A stretch of DNA of 64,000 nt from Congeria kusceri (lineage: Eukaryota > Mollusca > Bivalvia > Myida > Dreissenidae): NCBI GenBank assembly GCA_027627225.1, contig CM051025.1:72077569-72141568 (forward strand), given 5' to 3'. Below the pieces are notes generated by a model. That model was given only the letters and a program-made list of their open reading frames with translations. It did not search any database and was not told where the DNA came from. This document shows, piece by piece, positions 12,801 through 20,699 of the stretch. Each line of letters starts with the position of its first letter. The stretch's first letter is position 1. The position numbers and the translations under genes were made by a program.

Positions 12801-15800
12801 TTTAAAGTCATTTTGTTATTTAAGTCTATATCAACAATGTGACCCCCGAGACGTGGCCATGACCCCAGGGGTATCCTTTGAACAATCTTTGTAGAGGACG
12901 ACCACTATACAATGTTACATACCAAATACATAACCACTGGGCCTTGCAGTTTCAGAGAAGATTTTTGAAGTAATTTAGCTATTTAAACTCTATTTAAACA
13001 ATGTGACCCCCAGGGCATGGCCAGTTTTTACCCCAGGGGCATCATTTCGACAATCTCTGTAGAGGACCCCTATACAATCTTACCAACCAAATTCAAAACT
13101 TCTGGGCCTTGCAGTTTCAGAGTAGAAGATTTTCAAAGTCATTTATCTATTTAAGTCTATATAAACCATGTGACCCCCGGGGCCCTGGGCGTGGCCAGCT
13201 TTGACCCTAGGGACATAATTTGAATAATCTTTGTAGAAGACCACTATACAATGTTACATTCCAAATACTAAACCACTGGGCCTTTAAGTTTCAGAGGAGA
13301 AGATTTTTAAAGTCATTTTGTTGTTGAAGTCTATATAAACAATGTGACCCCCGAGGCAATGCCAGTTTTGACCCCAGGGGCATCATTTGAACAGTCTTTG
13401 TAGAGGACCACTATGCAATGTTACATACCAAATATGACACCTCTGGGCCTTACAGTTCCAGGAGAAGATTTTTAAAGTCATTTTGCTATTTAAGTCTACA
13501 TATACCAAGTGACCCCAGGGTCGTGGCCAGGGGCATCATTTAAACAATCTTTGTGATCGACCACTAGAGGATGACATATACCAAATATGAAAGCTCTCAG
13601 TCATGCAGTTTCAGAGAAGATTTTTTTAAGTTTTTACTTTTTAAATCTGTTATAGCTCTGGTGACCTACATATGCAGCGTTACAAAATGATTTAAATAAT
13701 TTTGAAAGAGTTTCGCCCAAGGATCATTCCTGTGAAGTTTGGTGAAAATCTACCCAGATTTTTAAAGTCATTTTGCTATTTATCTCTATATCAACCATGT
13801 TACTCCCTGGGCGTGGCCACTATTCACCCAAGGGCCATAATTTGAACAATCTTTGTAGAGGACCACTATACTATGTAACACACTAACTATAAAACCTCTG
13901 GGCCTTGCGGTTTCAGAGGAGATGTTTAAAGTCATTTTGCTATATAAGCCTATATAACCCATGTGACCCCCAGGGTGTGGCCACATTTTACCCCATTTAC
14001 CCCAGGGGCATAATTTTAAATAATCTTTGTAGAGGACAACAGTTACTATACAATGCTACATACCAAATACAAAAATTCAGGGATTTGGGGTTTCAGATTT
14101 TTAAAGTCCTTTTGCTATTTAAGTCTATATAAACAATGTGACCCCTGGGTGTGGCCAGTTTTGACCCCAGGGGCATCATTTGAACAATCTTTGTAGAGGA
14201 CCACTATACGATGTTACATACCAGTACCAAAATACTAAATCTCTGGGCCTTGCAATATCAGAGAAGATTGTTCAAGTCATTTAGCTATTTTTTCCACATA
14301 GTATTGAAGAAAAGTGGACCTAAACAAAAAACTTAACAAGCAAGACGCTGAGTTTGATAAACACGCATGCCACATGGACGAGGACACCGCCGCCACCGGG
14401 GCGAGTAGAAAAGCTCACCTTTTCTTGAAATAGTGGAGCTAAAAATGTAATATGATATTTTCTGAAAATGTCTTGATATTGTGAATTAACTTCATGCAAA
14501 ACTCGAACCTTAATTTAATGGAAAATAGAAGCAAATGTGTTGATGTTATAGTGTCATGACTGATGACTTATTTAACTGTGCATGCTATAGAACTCAACAC
14601 TTCATACATGTTTTCCGATATGGATAGTTCAGCATGGTATAACACTAATCAGATAATTATATAACAGATGCTCTGTTGATTAACAGTTTTCATGGTTGAA
14701 AATATTTTAAGAAAATGTAGTTAAATCTACAATAGTACTAACAGAGTACATGAGTAACATTGTCTTATTCAACTGGTTACTTTGTACAAAGAAAAATATA
14801 CATGCATTAATTTATGCAGATTTTAAGGTTTTAAACATTCTTAAGTCAGGTCCTTTTTCACAAAACTCCCAATTTTAACTTGACCTATGGTCTTAATATA
14901 TGCATTCCATGGACTGATGAAGAAAGTTTGGGTATTAATAAAACAAAATAACCCACTTACCTTTTGCAATGAAGTTGGAATAAGCTTGGTGAAGACATGC
15001 TCTTGCCCAATCTCAATTTTATCATGCCATGATAAACAGGAACTTTTCTGTGGATGAAAAAGGAAGTAGACCACGTAAACTTGATTAAGTGCAATAAACA
15101 TGTATATTTCATTACCATTATTAGCGTACAAAACAGTGCACAAAGAGAAGACACTGTCTATTCCAATAAACACCTGTTTTAATAGTCATTTATAACTTGT
15201 ACCTGAAGGAAAAGAAAGCATAATTCTCTTCATTTCCAATATAATACAAAACAAACTTATTGACCAAATAATGAGATTTGATTCATTGACAATGCGTTCA
15301 GCCATTCCTAAAGCTAAGACCTAACTGTTTGACAAAGAGTTATTTTAAAACATTCATATACATGTACTGTAAACGGTGTTTGTCAGAGTTTGACATAAGT
15401 AGGCTTCGTTATAAATCCCATAGCGTGTCGTCAATTTGGTATGTTTGATAAAAACTTATTGACATATACCCAGAAGGTTTTTTACCAATGTCCTACACTA
15501 CACTTGACAATGACTGCATATTTACTATAGGCTGGAATAAAGCTTGTATTTTCAATGTTTTGATCCCGAATTACAATCTTCGCTGATTGTGTAAAGGCAG
15601 TAGTCCACTTTCCCGGTGGGCTCGTTGAATATGTTACACAGTCAACTCGAGCGATACAACCCATCAGAACACCACAGTCATGTAATATTCCCTATTTATT
15701 CTACGTTTGATGTCTTATTTCACAATAGTGTCTCAGGGGCATCAGATAAACCATGCTACTACAGCTTGTTGGTAAGAAGGAGACATTAGAAAGAGACTAA

Positions 15801-16098
15801 CTGTTACTATTCTGATTCAAGAAATGTTCGCATATTAGAGTTCATAACCTCCATTCATACCTTTTTCAAAAACGTCCTATATCTTGAACCACAAATGGCT
15901 GGTCACAAGCAAAAAATAGAACAAAACAAACACATATTTTCCCCAAACCAAACTGCACTCAATCTCACCTTTACAATAATGTTTATTCCGCGCTCCAACT
16001 TAATTAAGAAGAGTTTTGTTCCCTTAATGTTGATAATCTCACTCCTAGATTGCACAACGCCACTCAAATTAACAGTTGTCCCTCGACTCAAGCATGAT
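648..16098 (-). CDS. CTC1: CTC1-like gene, 7 internal exons (partial; runs off the left edge)
   Basis: Minus-strand gene assembled from exons 15969-16098, 14961-15173, 3712-3900, 2613-2674, 2221-2314, 1537-1608 and 648-801. All junctions are AG/GT and every phase joins: 0, 0, 0, 2, 0, 0. The product is about 304 residues and reads as consecutive OB-fold beta strands. CTC1 is the large subunit of the CST complex, which binds telomeric ssDNA and recruits DNA polymerase alpha-primase; that is family knowledge. The identification rests on remembered vertebrate CTC1: the peptide around VLDVSLGIYEID matches the vertebrate segment with YELDGQLGLCL, and the flanking exons match neighbouring vertebrate segments in the same order. 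Vertebrate CTC1 is about 1,200 residues, so the C-terminal half lies left of this window. N-terminal exons were not found with confidence. The intron between 3900 and 14961 is 11 kb of repeats. Confidence 0.75.
1129..1191. repeat. Small foldback sharing a core with the 8.9-kb hairpin
   Basis: Arms CGGCTAATG (1129-1137) and CATTAGCCG (1183-1191) flank GTTTAATTCCTACGCATC, the inverse of the loop at 8900-8930. The arms are unrelated to those of the other copy. Confidence 0.6.
1537..1608 (-). CDS. CTC1: CTC1-like exon, short
   Basis: 72-bp exon, 24 codons, phase 0 on both sides. The acceptor is TCATGGTTTTCAG|CAT and the donor TTGGAG|GTAATT. It encodes HAKLTLHCCILSSVQITRRG, then KRLE. The L-x-x-C-x-x-x-x-x-x-L/I-x-x pattern fits the vertebrate segment LAPCLRGAVLLQSFSRQ at the expected position. 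Splice sites, length divisible by three and the match together support it. Its small size limits confidence. Confidence 0.65.
2221..2314 (-). CDS. CTC1: CTC1-like exon
   Basis: 94-bp exon. The acceptor is TAATTACAG, then G completes Arg, then 31 codons: LFLGQCSITTPRPEVEDGIL, then IQNAHHKLNTK. The pattern continues the OB fold (strand, P-x-x-x-x-G turn, N-A-H), matching vertebrate LCLAYQQ...RPG...LQDVH. The donor AAG|GTCTGC is weak, but it is the only GT that keeps the phase-0 join to the next exon. If the exon were not spliced here the frame would stop eight codons later. Confidence 0.78.
2613..2674 (-). CDS. CTC1: CTC1-like exon, conserved OB-fold core
   Basis: 62-bp exon with acceptor TTTCTTACAG|GGT and donor GTAAG|GTAAGA, entering in phase 0 and leaving in phase 2. 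It encodes GRVTEVLDVSLGIYEIDNAV plus two bases of an Arg codon. This is the best diagnostic segment: vertebrate CTC1 has a G-x-V-T-x-V-L-x-x-x-x-G-L-Y-E-L-D motif at the matching place (from memory). Confidence 0.85.
2874..3655 (+). mobile_element. TIR-bearing non-autonomous element, copy 1
   Basis: One end is AGACTGTTGGC, part of a 10-bp-stem hairpin (GACTGTTGGC...GCCAACAGTC at 2876-2898). The other end carries the imperfect inverse GCAAACAGTCT near 3645-3655. The whole ~780 bp is repeated, inverted, at 32999-33766. No transposase is encoded. It lies in a CTC1-like intron. Confidence 0.7.
3712..3900 (-). CDS. CTC1: CTC1-like exon
   Basis: 189-bp exon, 63 codons, phase 0 at both ends. The acceptor is TTTATTCTACAG|GGA and the donor TACAAG|GTATAT. 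It encodes a polar, probably disordered linker (HELYTPDEGSKLHSKGDVE) that ends in KLDLFSYK, the first strand of the next OB fold. The phase joins both the 14961-15173 exon upstream and the 2613-2674 exon downstream without a shift. A 203-bp tandem duplication starts directly beyond its acceptor. Confidence 0.82.
3916..4268. repeat. ~203-bp tandem duplication
   Basis: 3916-4118 and 4119-4268 repeat the same AT-rich sequence, each starting CATAGCCACTAC and running through GGTTCCCATAAATTACT to ATTGTATTTATGTCAT. Copy 2 has internal deletions. Confidence 0.85.
4830..5030. repeat. Degenerate SINE body and adjoining dispersed repeat
   Basis: 4830-4915 resembles the tRNA-less body of the SINEs at 12520 and 57433 (TTATTGAGACTTTTGAGTCC, then CAGTACA...TGGTGT). 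4917-5030 is repeated at 7999-8112 (TTTGGTGTCC, TTTTTGCATGGAGAA, ATTGTGGTCA). Confidence 0.55.
5300..5740. repeat. Dispersed repeat with TGACCTTGACC motifs
   Basis: Contains CTCGAGTTACTGAGCCG- and CAGTGACCTTGACC-type units twice (about 5430-5480 and 5560-5620). The same family occurs inverted at 42130-42410. Confidence 0.55.
5760..6304 (+). repeat. Three ~165-bp tandem units with Helitron-like tail
   Basis: GCCATTCCTGAGAAA recurs at about 5875, 6033 and 6217. The array ends in a short stem (CGACTT...AAGTCG) followed by AGCTAAAAA at about 6296-6304, the same terminus type as at 14446 and 37309. Confidence 0.65.
6480..7500. other. Intron sequence with a dispersed repeat; no supported gene
   Basis: 6500-6570 is GC-rich repeat (GCGCCGTGCCACGCCCC), with a distant echo near 7165-7215. 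A 113-codon minus-strand frame at 7113-7454 has no recognisable domain and crosses that repeat, so it is not called as a gene. Confidence 0.4.
7777..7967. repeat. 21-bp minisatellite, ~9 copies
   Basis: Unit CTGCTCGTACACTGCATCGAC with few changes. The period is divisible by three, so several frames stay open on both strands; one minus-strand frame reads as repeated VDAVYEQ heptads. There is no splice or start context for translation. Confidence 0.9.
8121..8850. other. Intron sequence, nothing recognised
   Basis: AT-rich, with a moderately GC-rich stretch near 8130-8300. No exon with splice sites and open frame was found, and no clear repeat. Confidence 0.4.
8851..8991. repeat. Nested inverted repeat (foldback element)
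   Basis: 50-bp arms at 8851-8900 and 8942-8991 match at 47 positions. Each arm contains its own near-palindrome TTGGTTATT-N5-AATAACCAA. The 41-bp loop includes GGAGTTCCGATGCGTAGG, which recurs inverted inside a different foldback at 1129-1191. Confidence 0.9.
9107..9186. promoter_or_regulatory. Cluster of three perfect CRE palindromes
   Basis: TGACGTCA occurs at 9107-9114, 9136-9143 and 9179-9186. CREB/ATF proteins bind this octamer in animals. It is intronic in the CTC1-like gene, and regulatory use is only inferred. Confidence 0.4.
10966..11457. mobile_element. TTAA-flanked MITE carrying a tRNA-like sequence
   Basis: Ends are AAGGACTTGTTCACAGATT and the inverse AATCTGTGAACAGGTCCCT, flanked by TTAA at 10962-10965 and 11458-11461. 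Removing 492 bp plus one TTAA restores an array unit. The TTAA target suggests piggyBac or Kolobok mobilisation. It contains the tRNA-like segment at 11100-11176. Confidence 0.85.
11100..11176 (-). other. tRNA-like sequence (pseudo-tRNA or SINE head)
   Basis: On the minus strand, GGAATGGCCGAGTGGTTAAG has a good A box and GGGCTTGAACCCC a near-perfect B box, followed by GGGACCAA and about 18 T, a Pol III terminator. The acceptor-stem arms do not pair well and the long variable arm of Leu/Ser tRNAs is absent, so it is probably not a functional tRNA. Confidence 0.6.
12520..12721 (-). mobile_element. tRNA-derived SINE, full length
   Basis: Minus-strand element. The tRNA-related head has box A-like GTGGCGTAGTGGATATGG and B box GGGTTCGATCCCC, then a body (CCCAGGAAACGGACTTGAGA) and a TTTAAACTAAACT tail. 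An 11-bp target-site duplication, ACAATCTTTGT, lies at 12509-12519 and 12722-12732. The body recalls metazoan/bivalve MetaSINE-type central domains (from memory). Confidence 0.88.
14447..14960. other. AT-rich intron sequence
   Basis: No repeat boundary, open frame with splice sites or other feature recognised up to the donor of the exon at 14961. Confidence 0.4.
14961..15173 (-). CDS. CTC1: CTC1-like exon
   Basis: 213-bp exon, 71 codons, phase 0 at both ends. The acceptor is AAAACAG|GTG and the donor is the consensus AAG|GTAAGTGG. The C-terminal half, with SCLSWHDKIEIGQEHVFTKL, matches vertebrate CTC1 around LVWHRALRPGTAYVLTEL (from memory), including the W-H pair and the G-x-x-Y/H-V-x-T-x-L pattern. 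The first 30 residues (VFIGIDSVFSLC onward) have no counterpart that I recall, so they may be a lineage insertion, or the true acceptor may lie further in. Confidence 0.7.
15482..15664 (-). other. Intronic open stretch of uncertain status
   Basis: About 60 codons are open on the minus strand between two supported CTC1-like exons, with balanced composition (TYSTSPPGKWTTAFTQSAK). No good acceptor lies at its start. The exons on either side already join in phase 0 without it, so it is not included in the gene model. Confidence 0.25.
15969..16098 (-). CDS. CTC1: CTC1-like exon, OB-fold strands
   Basis: 130-bp exon with a strong acceptor (TTTATGTTTTCAG) and donor GTAAAG|GTGAGA. It enters with one base that completes a codon and leaves in phase 0. 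The 43 codons include RGTTVNLSGVVQSRSE and TKLFLIKLERGINIIVK, alternating hydrophobic strands typical of an OB fold. They align with the vertebrate CTC1 stretch that begins near NLAGSLVRLSALVKS (from memory). The preceding exon should end with two bases of a codon, and none fitting that was found before the TIR element at 16319. Confidence 0.72.
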
Positions 16099-16318
16099 CT
16101 GAAAACATAAACAGTAGGTGTATCTGTATTCCGTGATTCTGGTGCCAATGAGAGTAAGTGACAATGTTGCATTTTGCAATACAGTTAACAAAATTAACTC
16201 ATCATTAAATTGGAAAGACTGAAAATTTATGTGCAAATAGATTACTCCAAAACTAATATACTTACATGCACCTAAAATGCAAAGAAAGATCATTCAATCA
16301 TGCCATATCACCAAATGA

Positions 16319-17970
16319 ATAGGCCTTTCCCAAAACTAGGTTACTTCCCTTGCATAATCCCAAGTGATGACCCCTGTTCACTCCCCGCGACTTTTATTGA
16401 TTATAAGGTGCGATAAGCGTATTCTTATTTAACGGAAAACATAAAATATATTTGATTTTCAATCTTAAAATTGTGTTGATGTCGTAAAAATGAATTTACA
16501 AATATCAACATGCTTATATAATATACAGCATGTACTTTATTGATCAATTTAATTATTATTTCATTTTTAACAATACTGTCTACTCTTTGAAGATTGACAA
16601 GCTAAACTACACAGTACGTTTAACGGTTATTTTGCAATAAAACACAAAAACAGCGATTTCAGTATCTAAACAACATATGCCTTCATCCTGTATTAAATTT
16701 GTATTATTAAATAAAATAAATCAATCAAGCTGTTTCTAGTTAAATGATTTTGCTAAGTTACTCTGAGCTAATATTCTTCTGGTGACTAAAATTACGAAAA
16801 TAAAGTATCATCACAGAAAGTTTGAGCAGAATTTTGATGTTTTTGACAGCGACTATTTATTTAAATTCCATACACATTTGTGTTGAACTTTAAAACTATT
16901 CAAATATTTCTTGTGTGATAAATACTATACGGTGCTTAAACATGCATCGTTATAATCTTGAAATATAATCTAACAAAACAACGATCTTTTTAATTACCGT
17001 TAACAAAATATTACAATAACTAAAGATGATGTCACGCCTCATTAAATGTTATAATTGATTTTGTATTAAAGAGAGCATTTCTTCATTTCTGTCAGAATCT
17101 TGATAAATAAACAAAATTTTAGTTGCGTAGCAGCTAATTCCCATTCATTTTAGAAAAAAACCCACACATGATGAGCTCTTAAATGTACACCACCTTACCA
17201 TTCTTCATAATTTTAAATTAAATGCTGTGCTACATTATTTCACTCTTTAATTAAAACAATTTATTAATTTGAAAAATTGTTAAATGCTTTTAATTCTGTT
17301 CTGTTCTGTTCAATAGGGTGGCGAAATTTCATAGAGTGATAGGCAAAGAACAACAACGGAGACTACATTTTAAAATGTGCGATAAACTTTAATCTGAGGC
17401 GCAAACAATTGAGACGAAGTGTGACATGTTAGTTGTTTCTGCATGTAGATCTTTATCATCAATGCATAATGCAATTGCATCGGATTAGCGGTATTGTTCT
17501 AAGAGCAATTTGATAAGATCCCAGAGGTTTGTGGCTTTGGTATTTTTATGACCCCCTCTTCAGACAGATAACTAAGCATCCATTGAGAGAACATGTGTTC
17601 ATTTGTGGTATTTATATATGGCAAACAACCGTTTAAGACGAGGCAAGGAGACTACTCTTTGTTTTGGATACCTGTCATACGGACATGTGGCCTTAGAAAT
17701 GAGTTTTAAACAATACTACATTAAGTTCTAATAATTAATTTTTGTAACATATATCTTTCATGAAATTTTTATAATATTTAATAAAAAAAGTATGGTTTAA
17801 ACAATTTCCATTACAAGTTTTGAAAGCCGCTTGGTCTCAGGTCTACAGTACTTCATATGGCAAGCTAGGAAACAAGTCGCCGGAAGTCGGGTTTCCAATT
17901 TGCGGATGTGAATTCGCAATAACAGGAGGTAATTTTCAAGGGAGAACACCTAGTTTTGGGAAAGGCCTAT
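16319..17970. mobile_element. 1.65-kb TIR transposon, no transposase
   Basis: Perfect 23-bp terminal inverted repeats at 16319-16341 and 17948-17970 (ATAGGCCTTTCCCAAAACTA plus 3). The interior is AT-rich with no open frame. Flanks AAATGA and AAGTGA are only an imperfect target duplication. It sits just upstream of the first supported CTC1-like exon. Confidence 0.82.
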
Positions 17971-18016
17971 AAGTGATTCATTTTGAAATCTGACATTATG
18001 AGTCCTTGGGACTCAC

Positions 18017-18084
18017 ATATTTTGAAACAGCAAGTCCCAAACCAAATCAACGAGTCTCTATCAAATAATGTCTTTTGAAACGAA
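18017..18084 (-). CDS. Putative upstream exon, possibly of the CTC1-like gene
   Basis: 68 bp between a strong acceptor (TTTCTGTTTATTGCAG) and a strong donor (ATAT|GTGAGT). One frame is open: SFQKTLFDRDSLIWFGTCCF. The L-x-D-x-D-x-x-W-x-G pattern weakly recalls an N-terminal CTC1 segment. Its exit phase does not match the exon at 15969-16098, so at least one more exon would be needed in between, where a TIR element (16319-17970) now sits. Confidence 0.25.
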
Positions 18085-18099
18085 CTGCAATAAACAGAA

Positions 18100-19990
18100 A
18101 TATAATTATTTAATTTAACAGTTTAAATAAACAATAACAAATACTTAATTAAAAGTCGTTTTACTTCTACAGTACACATTCAAAGTAATATTTTATGTCA
18201 AGTAACAACGAATTGCAAATTCAGTTTCTTTGGTGGCATGACACAGTTTGATATTTATTGTTTTTTTTATTTATTTCTCTTCTTGTTCATCTCAGTCGAG
18301 TAATGAGAGAAGTAAAAGACCATGTATAACTTGCACATTTTAACCCTTAAATTTTTGCTAAGAAAAATTGGTGCTCGTTGTATATGATAATAGTCATTTT
18401 CATACATGTTTTCTGTTCCAAAAGTTTAGTTATCTATTCATAATATTATGTTGGTAATTCATGCAAAATGTTCTGTTTATCAACGTAACACTGCGTTCTA
18501 ATTAACTTGCATTATATTACCACTTTTTAACAAACAATAAAACCCATTAAAACCACAAGGCGTTAATAATTACACCTGTTAAAACTTATAAGACTAACAG
18601 TGACAGCATTACGTTATCAGCTTCCAAATCTGCAAGCCTTTAGCAACAGCCATAGCAACGGTGTTGGTTTGGCACATGGTCTGTGTCAAAAAGCATCGAT
18701 CAATACACTACTGCACCTGAACAACGCAAGCGCTGCCGATAGAGCATTAGTAAATTTGCGTTCTATGGAAAATTTAAAATGACAGTTGTTTTGTGGCATT
18801 TGATGAATTGGAGATTTTATTTTTGGTTGACGAAATATACATGTCTCAGAATTATAATGGAGAGTGTGAACAACAGAAAACTTGTTGAATGTGAATATAA
18901 TTCAGATGGATAAATACGGGTTTCGTGCATAAGGTACGATATAAATGATTGCATTTGGAAACACTTAAGTAACATTACTTTAAATCATAAAATGTATTGC
19001 AGTTATCAGTAGACATTCGAGGGTCAAAGTTTACACTTTTATCTGCTTATAATAATATGAAAGAAGACTCAAATTTCCTGTTTTGTAAAATTAAACAAAG
19101 TTTACAATCCAACATTTTTTGTTTATTGTTTGTTTATTCGCTTACAGCAAACTTATTTGAAAACAAATGATTTAAAATGATTTAGTGATGGCGTAATGTT
19201 TCAAAATGGCCACATGGTGCATTGAAAAAACAATAATTTAAGAACAAATTATTTACTTTTAATTAAATTCCAGTTGTTTAATTTTCGAGAAATGGTTCAG
19301 TTAATTGCATATTAGTGAAGAAAATGTTTGGTTAGTTGCTTTTGCTCAAAATATTTGTTTAAAGGTTAAGTACCGCAAAAATACAGACAAATATGCTACC
19401 ATTATAACTAATGAAACTATTGTGCATACGAGACAGACAAAAATAATTTTTTACTACAATGCAGTAATGCCACGACTGCTTAAGTACCGCAAAACTACAG
19501 ACGAATATGCTACAATTATAACTAATGAAACTATTGTGCATACGAGACAGACAATTGAACTTTACCGAAACGTATTAAAAGGCGGGAAAACTTGTAATTA
19601 TATTGATACTAAGCACGCTTTGCGCACCTCTAGACACCTTTGGCACCTTATACACAGAGCCGTGCGCCAGCACTGAATCCTTAACTTTGCCATGAAATGG
19701 AAAAATAGCCTATTTTTCTAATTCCTCATTAAAAAATAGGGTTAAAAACCTTGTTTTTTAACGAGGTTATTAACCAAAAAAAGAATAAAAACAAAACGAC
19801 ATGCACTCGCTTCTGTTTTATCAATGAAATTCCAATTTGATGACGCTGTACCATGTGACTAATCACGTGACATCACATAACGCAATTGTCGCATTTGATC
19901 GGTCCAATTTTTAAGGAGGTGCAGAACGACCTCTCAAATGTAAACAAAACAATGTAATGCCGTTTGTTTACGACAATTTAAGTAAAAGTA
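18100..19990. other. Mostly featureless; one internal duplication
   Basis: A ~121-bp unit is duplicated at about 19369-19445 and 19490-19555 (TATAACTAATGAAACTATTG, CATACGAGACAGACAA). TTTACTACAATGCAGT from between the copies recurs near 21952. The 60-codon frame at 18600-18782 has higher GC than its surroundings but no known domain. Confidence 0.45.
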
Positions 19991-20004
19991 CTGAAGGTTT
20001 GATT

Positions 20005-20690
20005 TTCTGCATAGGGATTTGGGTTTATTAGGAGATTTTGGTGGTTTTTGCAGAGTCTCTTTGGAGGGTAAAGTAAGCCTTCTTCAAGATAAAAGCTATA
20101 GCAAAGATCAGTGTATTTGGAGGTGCTCTAATAGGATTTGTAATAAGAAAACATCAATTACACAGGGGAGTTGGTTTAGTGGCACTCACAAACTCTAGCT
20201 CAAGCCATCAAATTAACCTACCATACTATTGCAGTATTGGGTGTACCAGCTACCAAGTGTCTACATTGCCAGAGAACTTGGGGTCTCAGAGCACAGTTTA
20301 TTGTACTGGAAAAACTTTGCTAGAAAAGTGTACTCGTCCTTGCTGGAACAATACAGTGAACAGATTGGGGGCCCTGGTTGTTAAGTTGAGATTGATGAAT
20401 CCAAATTTGGAAAGAGAAAATATCACAGGGGTATTAGGGCAGGGACACGAAGGGGTGCTTTTTTGAGATAGTTGAGGACAGATCTGCAGCGACTCTTATT
20501 CCTATTATCAAGAAATACATCAAGCTTGGACCTCAAATCATACGTGATTGCTGGAAGGCCTATTGTTCACTGGAGAAATAGGGTTATTTGCACCTGACAG
20601 TCAACCACCCATAAGAGTTCAAAAATCAAGAGAATGGTGCATGTACCAACTTAGTCGAAAGTACATAGCACGGAATTAATAAAAGCTCCA
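20005..20690 (+). pseudogene. Merlin-type (IS1016-like) transposase remnant
   Basis: Fragments in shifting plus-strand frames spell a Merlin/ISXO2-like DDE transposase: a zinc-binding region (CIWRCSNRICNKKTS, then GSWFSGTH, 20106-20190), a helical region (SLLYWKNFARKVYSSLLEQY), the first catalytic Asp in VEIDESKFGKRKYHRG (about 20385-20430), the second Asp in IPIIKKYIKLGPQIIRDCWK (about 20500-20560), and CTNLVES (about 20650) where the third acidic residue belongs. At least three frameshifts and several stops break it. TIRs were not found. It would catalyse DNA transposition if intact, but here it is dead. Confidence 0.82.
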
Positions 20691-20699
20691 CGTGAATGA

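Larger units (their letters stand above)
10018..14446 (+). mobile_element. Helitron-like non-autonomous element with ~162-bp tandem array
   Basis: The left end, CAAGTGGGCCACGATGGCAC then CTCACCTGAG, matches the end of the 37.3-39.5 kb element. The right end is a GC-rich CCGCCGCCACCGGGGCGAGT followed by a weak stem and GAGCTAAAAA. Between them lie about 21 units of ~162 bp, marked by TTTGTAGAGGACCACTATAC. The 3' stem plus CTAA suggests a Helitron/Helentron-type end, but no Rep/helicase is present. It fills much of the 11-kb CTC1-like intron. A MITE (10966-11457) and a SINE (12520-12721) interrupt the array. Confidence 0.6.
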
